A stretch of DNA of 55,492 nucleotides from Pseudomonadota bacterium (GTDB lineage: Bacteria; Pseudomonadota; Alphaproteobacteria; Puniceispirillales; Marisalimonadaceae), in contig JAOESH010000012.1 of assembly GCA_028382005.1 (NCBI GenBank), positions 1-55,492 on the forward strand. The letters run 5' to 3'. The notes beneath the pieces were generated by a model that did not search any database, was not told the DNA's origin, and saw only the letters and a program-made list of their open reading frames with translations. Below are positions 52,353-55,492 of the stretch, piece after piece (position 1 is the stretch's first letter; every line of letters begins with the position of its first letter). A program made the position numbers and the translations under genes.

Positions 52353-53720
52353 ATGAACTCATTTGATGAACTATGTAAAAAACTAACTCAAGATGTTGCT
52401 AATAATATTGTTCAGGGTCGTTCATGGAAAGAAGAAGAACAGCTTCGCTTTGATTATGCAGTAAGACATCTGTTAATTGATTTATGGAAGAAGCATCATA
52501 CCCATCCAGATAATCATTCATCAATGCAGAAGAATAAAAACTTTTACTCTGCATTAAAACAATATCGTGACCCACAATTAACATACCGTATGGCTATTCA
52601 CGCTTTTGATGGTCTTCAAAAACTAGATATGATTTACGTTGTACAAGATGGTTATTATGACCGTATTAAAATGGAAGGTAGCTTAACAAGATATAAAGCT
52701 ACACTTCGTCTAGCTGAAATGTTTGAAGAACTAGAAGGACATCCAGTAATAACACTCAAACCTAATATTGATATTCAAACCATTTTACTTAGACATAAAG
52801 TTGATGGAAAAAGACAGATAGTTCCCTATGAAGAAGATAAAGATACAGAACAATGGAGAATAAATCTTAGAAAGATTAATCATTGCTTATCTAAACACAT
52901 ACTTGATTTAAGAATAAAAGATAAAGATGTAGAAATTTTGCAAGAGAGACTTTTATTAGATGATGATAAAGAACCAGTAGATTTAACTCATAAAATTTTA
53001 GTACGTATTTTTACTAATAACTCTTTTAAAGAAGGTGGAAGATTTTATAGAGGGTGGTGGCAAAATGTACCGAGTGAATACAGACCATTTATAACTATAG
53101 ATAGTAAGAAGACACAAGAACATGATTACTCTCAGCTAAACCCAAATATGATTTATTCACTCTATAATCATGAATTAGGAAGTGAAGATGCGTATTCAAG
53201 AGTGTTAGGACCAGAACATCGTGATGTCATTAAACAAGCTTTCAATGCAATGTTTCAGGCCAAAACAGAACTTAAAAACAAACCTAATAACATTAACATT
53301 GATAAACTTGAGATAACTTGGAAAGAATTAAAAGAAGAAATACTTAAAGCACATAAACCTATTAAAGATTTATTCTTCACTGGACTTGGGAACAAGTTGC
53401 AATTTGAAGATAGCATAATAGCTGAAAGTATAATGCTTCAATTTGCTAAGATGGATGTACCAGCATTACCTGTACATGATAGTTTTATAATACATCATGG
53501 ATTTGGAACTTATGGTGAATTAGAAGAAGCTATGAGAAGAGCATTTCATGAAAGGTTCCATAGAGACATAGGTATTAAAAGAGAGTTAGTTGTACAACAA
53601 AAGTCTAACATTACAGAAAAACATGAGTTTGCATCGCCATCATTTGACAATATAGTTAATGCAGAGAATGATTACTCTCAATGGAGAGATAGAGATGATA
53701 TGTGGATGAGCAGGAAATAA
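52353..53720 (+). CDS. Palm-domain polymerase-like protein (PolA/T7 RNA polymerase superfamily resemblance)
   Basis: 455 aa. Three motifs in the right order and spacing resemble the family-A DNA polymerase and single-subunit RNA polymerase palm and fingers: motif A EHDYSQLNPNMIYSLY (D258), motif B RDVIKQAFNAMFQA (R290, K294) and motif C PALPVHDSFIIHH (H375, D376). There is no recognisable 3'-5' exonuclease domain; the N-terminal ~230 residues are helical and unassigned. I recall similar hypothetical proteins in alphaproteobacteria, usually unannotated. It sits between long inverted repeats and may replicate or maintain the element (inference). Confidence 0.7.
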   Translation: MNSFDELCKKLTQDVANNIVQGRSWKEEEQLRFDYAVRHLLIDLWKKHHTHPDNHSSMQKNKNFYSALKQYRDPQLTYRMAIHAFDGLQKLDMIYVVQDGYYDRIKMEGSLTRYKATLRLAEMFEELEGHPVITLKPNIDIQTILLRHKVDGKRQIVPYEEDKDTEQWRINLRKINHCLSKHILDLRIKDKDVEILQERLLLDDDKEPVDLTHKILVRIFTNNSFKEGGRFYRGWWQNVPSEYRPFITIDSKKTQEHDYSQLNPNMIYSLYNHELGSEDAYSRVLGPEHRDVIKQAFNAMFQAKTELKNKPNNINIDKLEITWKELKEEILKAHKPIKDLFFTGLGNKLQFEDSIIAESIMLQFAKMDVPALPVHDSFIIHHGFGTYGELEEAMRRAFHERFHRDIGIKRELVVQQKSNITEKHEFASPSFDNIVNAENDYSQWRDRDDMWMSRK

Positions 53721-53722
53721 CA

Positions 53723-53866
53723 GTGCTTAATAAAATGAAGAAATGGCATATTATTTTAATTGAAAAAGTACAAAAATATACTGGTTTGTCTAACTATCAA
53801 ATAATTTGGCTTGGTTTTTTAGAAGGGTTACTAATTGGTATTTTGATAGGGTATTATTTAATATGA
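53723..53866 (+). CDS. 47-aa single-pass membrane protein, paralog of 22487-22633
   Basis: GTG at 53723 two bases after the polymerase stop, or ATG at 53735; stop at 53864-53866. One C-terminal transmembrane helix. NYQIIWL and FLEGL, then GILIGYY, are shared with the chromosomal 48-aa protein. The stop overlaps the ATG of the acetyltransferase (TGATG), which suggests coupled translation. Confidence 0.75.
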   Translation: MLNKMKKWHIILIEKVQKYTGLSNYQIIWLGFLEGLLIGILIGYYLI

Positions 53867-53929
53867 TGAAAAAAAACTAAGTTATTTGAAATAAGAAAAT
53901 TATCTGACAACGATTTCATAAATTGGAAA

Positions 53930-54322
53930 ATGTTGTGGAAACAATATATAGAATTTTATCAAAGTTCAGTAGAAGATATAGTTTATGAAACTACGTTTAA
54001 AAGATTGATTTCAAGCAATCACCTCTCTCAAAATGCTCTTGTTGCAAATGAAGGAAAGAACCTTATAGGGTTAGTTCATTTTATTTATCATCCTCATAAT
54101 TGGAAAATTGAAGACGTTTGCTATTTGCAGGATTTGTTTGTTTCACCAACGCTACGAGGAACTGGTGTTGGACGTGCACTCATTGAAGCTGTTTATTCAG
54201 GCGCAGACAAAAACAAAACTTCAACTGTTTACTGGCTCACTCAAGATTCTAATCAACAAGCTAGAAAACTTTATGATAACATTGGTTCAGTTACATCTTT
54301 TATAAAGTATAATCGCCATTGA
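53930..54322 (+). CDS. GNAT acetyltransferase with a disrupted start
   Basis: Acetyl-CoA-dependent N-acetyltransferase: LQDLFVSPTLRGTGVGRALI is the CoA-binding motif and ARKLYDNIGSV the usual C-terminal motif. The frame open from 53930 lacks the first strand. That strand (KLFEIRKLSDNDFINWK) is encoded in the same frame just upstream but has no start codon. The ATG at 53866 would supply it if the A8 run at 53869-53876 had seven A's, giving 151 aa, the normal size. Confidence 0.8.
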   Translation: MLWKQYIEFYQSSVEDIVYETTFKRLISSNHLSQNALVANEGKNLIGLVHFIYHPHNWKIEDVCYLQDLFVSPTLRGTGVGRALIEAVYSGADKNKTSTVYWLTQDSNQQARKLYDNIGSVTSFIKYNRH

Positions 54323-54342
54323 TTTGTGACTTATTTATATAA

Positions 54343-54435
54343 CTCCATCTGCTGCAGACCCTATGTATATAGCCATACCATCATGTCCTATCAGTGGGCA
54401 GAACATTTAAAATGATATATATCTGTGTTTATTAT
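54343..54435 (-). repeat. Shortened internal copy of the inverted repeat
   Basis: Begins CCATCTGCTGCAGACCCTAT, matching the left repeat read backwards near 51608-51635, then after a deletion continues AACATTTAAAATGATATATA and TTTATTATAGTTA, like 55297-55335. Same orientation as the right repeat. It separates the peroxiredoxin gene from the acetyltransferase. Confidence 0.7.
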
Positions 54436-54442
54436 AGTTAAT

Positions 54443-54961
54443 TTACTTATTACCTCTTACAGGGTATTGTTTTTCTTCAGCAAATAATAATTTAGCTGGA
54501 AGAGAACTAACGTCTGGTCTAGCCCAAGGCATATTACTAGTATTTACAATATACAATGAACCATCTTCTTTAATTACAAATAAACCTGGTTCACAGAAAA
54601 CATCACTCTCTGCTTCCTTAATAGAATTAGAAATATATAAATTCCATTCTCTTGCTTTGTCTTCACTAAGACCATAAGCTAAATTAAGATTAGTTAAATT
54701 CCAATCATTTTTAGCTTTTAATGCTTTATCCTTATTATCCATAGAAACGGCAATTACCTCAGTATTAGATTTTTTATAATCTAAAATTTGTGTATCAATT
54801 AATTTAAGAAAATCTGAACATACAGGACAATGCAAACCTCTATAAAAAATAATCATAGATTTAGTTCTATTAAAATTACTTTCCAAAGACCATTTGTTAT
54901 TATCTAATGTGTCTAACGTAAGAGAAGGTGTCTTTTGTCCTGGAACTATATTGTTAATCAT
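54443..54961 (-). CDS. AhpC/TSA-type peroxiredoxin-like protein (copy 2)
   Basis: 172 aa, no gaps against copy 1 at 16464-16982 and about 80% identical by eye; CxxC is in FYRGLHCPVCSDF (C45, C48). The N- and C-termini (QYPVRGNK) are conserved. Differences are spread evenly and conservative, so both copies seem functional. It lies between the internal and right inverted repeats, transcribed toward the acetyltransferase. Confidence 0.85.
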   Translation of the reverse strand: MINNIVPGQKTPSLTLDTLDNNKWSLESNFNRTKSMIIFYRGLHCPVCSDFLKLIDTQILDYKKSNTEVIAVSMDNKDKALKAKNDWNLTNLNLAYGLSEDKAREWNLYISNSIKEAESDVFCEPGLFVIKEDGSLYIVNTSNMPWARPDVSSLPAKLLFAEEKQYPVRGNK

Positions 54962-55104
54962 TAAAAATCCTTAAAATAATATGTTAATTAAAAACTTATT
55001 TTAGATTTAATTATGTTTTTAACAAATAATTTTTTATAATAGTCTCTATGGTTTTTATAGATGAACACTTTTTTGATATTGCTTTACATCTGCAACACTT
55101 AATT

Positions 55105-55492
55105 GGTTAACACTCCCAAAACCTCATCTGCTGCAGACCTGCATACTCTATGTATATCTAATCCTACACACCCTCCAACCTTTCCACCTGACACTTCAAT
55201 CATCTCCACATGGTTAACACTATATTTACCCTATCTGCTGCAGAGCACATGTATACTATACGCAGGTTGGTGGGATGGCTCTTGTGTGGGGTGGTAACAC
55301 TTTAAATGATACATATAAGTGTTATTATAGTTAGATATATTTACACATATCCATGTCCACGTTCCCTATACTAAGAACGCTAATTTAATGTGTAAAACAA
55401 AGTGTGAAACATATCCTGCTTATTGACAATGCCATACGTATGCATATCTTAAGCTATAGCTTGATTGTATTCAGCTATGGTGCATACATACG
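55105..55492 (-). repeat. Right long terminal inverted repeat (runs to the window end)
   Basis: Reverse complement of 51284-51655; identical over 55189-55323. It contains CTGCTGCAG sites at about 55129 and 55230. The outer end has a CATACGTATG palindrome. The open frame at 55103-55297 lies in this repeat and is not a gene. Sequence beyond 55492 would be needed to find the end. Confidence 0.9.

Larger units (their letters stand above)
51284..55492. mobile_element. Candidate inverted-repeat element with a polymerase-like gene
   Basis: Long inverted repeats bracket five genes: monooxygenase-like, palm-domain polymerase-like, tiny membrane protein, acetyltransferase and (reverse strand) peroxiredoxin. 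A shortened internal copy of the repeat separates the peroxiredoxin from the rest. No transposase or integrase is seen. The right end coincides with the window end, so the true boundary is unknown. Two of the cargo genes are paralogs of host genes in this window. Confidence 0.6.

Noticed and set aside
55103-55297. 64-codon frame in the right inverted repeat
   Set aside because: The frame is not kept in the left arm where the arms differ, and it has no start signals; it is repeat DNA.
51284-55492. Inverted repeats as a chimeric or fold-back assembly artefact
   Set aside because: The arms differ by many substitutions and small gaps outside the 135-bp core, which a fold-back artefact would not show; the window ending inside the repeat still leaves some doubt.
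1-55492. tRNA and rRNA genes
   Set aside because: I looked for T-loop-like GGTTCGAATCC patterns and cloverleaf arms and found none that convinced me; a covariance search would be needed to exclude them.

Overview
The window looks like chromosome of an AT-rich, probably marine, free-living alphaproteobacterium. The evidence is the gene order dapA-smpB-folK-rpoZ-spoT/relA-DUF2062-pdxJ-acpS-lepB-rnc, which is the familiar Rhodospirillales-like housekeeping block, together with very A+T-rich DNA, short spacers and many start-stop overlaps. No rRNA, tRNA or CRISPR array was recognised. The species cannot be named from the sequence alone.

Region 1 (1-7.7 kb) is the compact minus-strand housekeeping block: RNase III, signal peptidase I, holo-ACP synthase, PdxJ, a DUF2062 membrane protein, the (p)ppGpp synthetase/hydrolase, RNA polymerase omega, FolK, SmpB and DapA. 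Region 2 (7.8-30.1 kb) is a loose set of metabolic and transport genes: a PLP dehydratase, two nitroreductases, TauE/SafE and YczE-like membrane proteins, an FMN alpha-hydroxyacid oxidase opposite an enolase-superfamily dehydratase, a photolyase-like gene, a 2OG-Fe(II) oxygenase, a peroxiredoxin, a MATE exporter, RraA-like, GST, MAPEG, two EamA exporters, nitronate monooxygenase and a ProX-type deacylase. Several tiny membrane-protein genes lie between them.

Region 3 (31-39.3 kb) is a copper-related and duplication-rich stretch. A CueR/HmrR-type regulator faces a DUF4396 gene across a MerR-type promoter with a 19-bp spacer. A 124-bp copy of that promoter, its ribosome-binding site and the first ten codons sits directly in front of a Tat-exported multicopper oxidase. 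A third, decayed copy with a merR pseudogene lies near 38.8-39.1 kb. Two paralogous TPR/glycosyltransferase-like genes with different repeat numbers, and an 81-bp copy of the 3' end of an acyl-CoA ligase gene, are interleaved with these.

Region 4 (39.2-51.3 kb) is gene-poor. It has an acyl-CoA ligase, a DsbA-like isomerase of unusual base composition, a flavin reductase, an HSL-type esterase, a cytidylyltransferase facing a CDP-alcohol phosphotransferase, gene remnants, a 51-residue protein with 14 cysteines (metallothionein-like), and a dispersed intergenic repeat of about 350 bp. Two repeat copies carry a conserved hairpin, and all three carry a strong Shine-Dalgarno and ATG.

Region 5 (51.3-55.5 kb) is the most remarkable. 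Long inverted repeats of at least 370 bp, containing a 135-bp core identical in both arms, enclose a monooxygenase-like gene, a palm-domain polymerase-like protein (motifs resembling the PolA/T7 RNA polymerase superfamily), a 47-aa membrane protein, an acetyltransferase and a peroxiredoxin. The last peroxiredoxin and the 47-aa protein both have close paralogs elsewhere in this window. I read this as a candidate polymerase-bearing mobile or self-replicating element carrying duplicated host genes.
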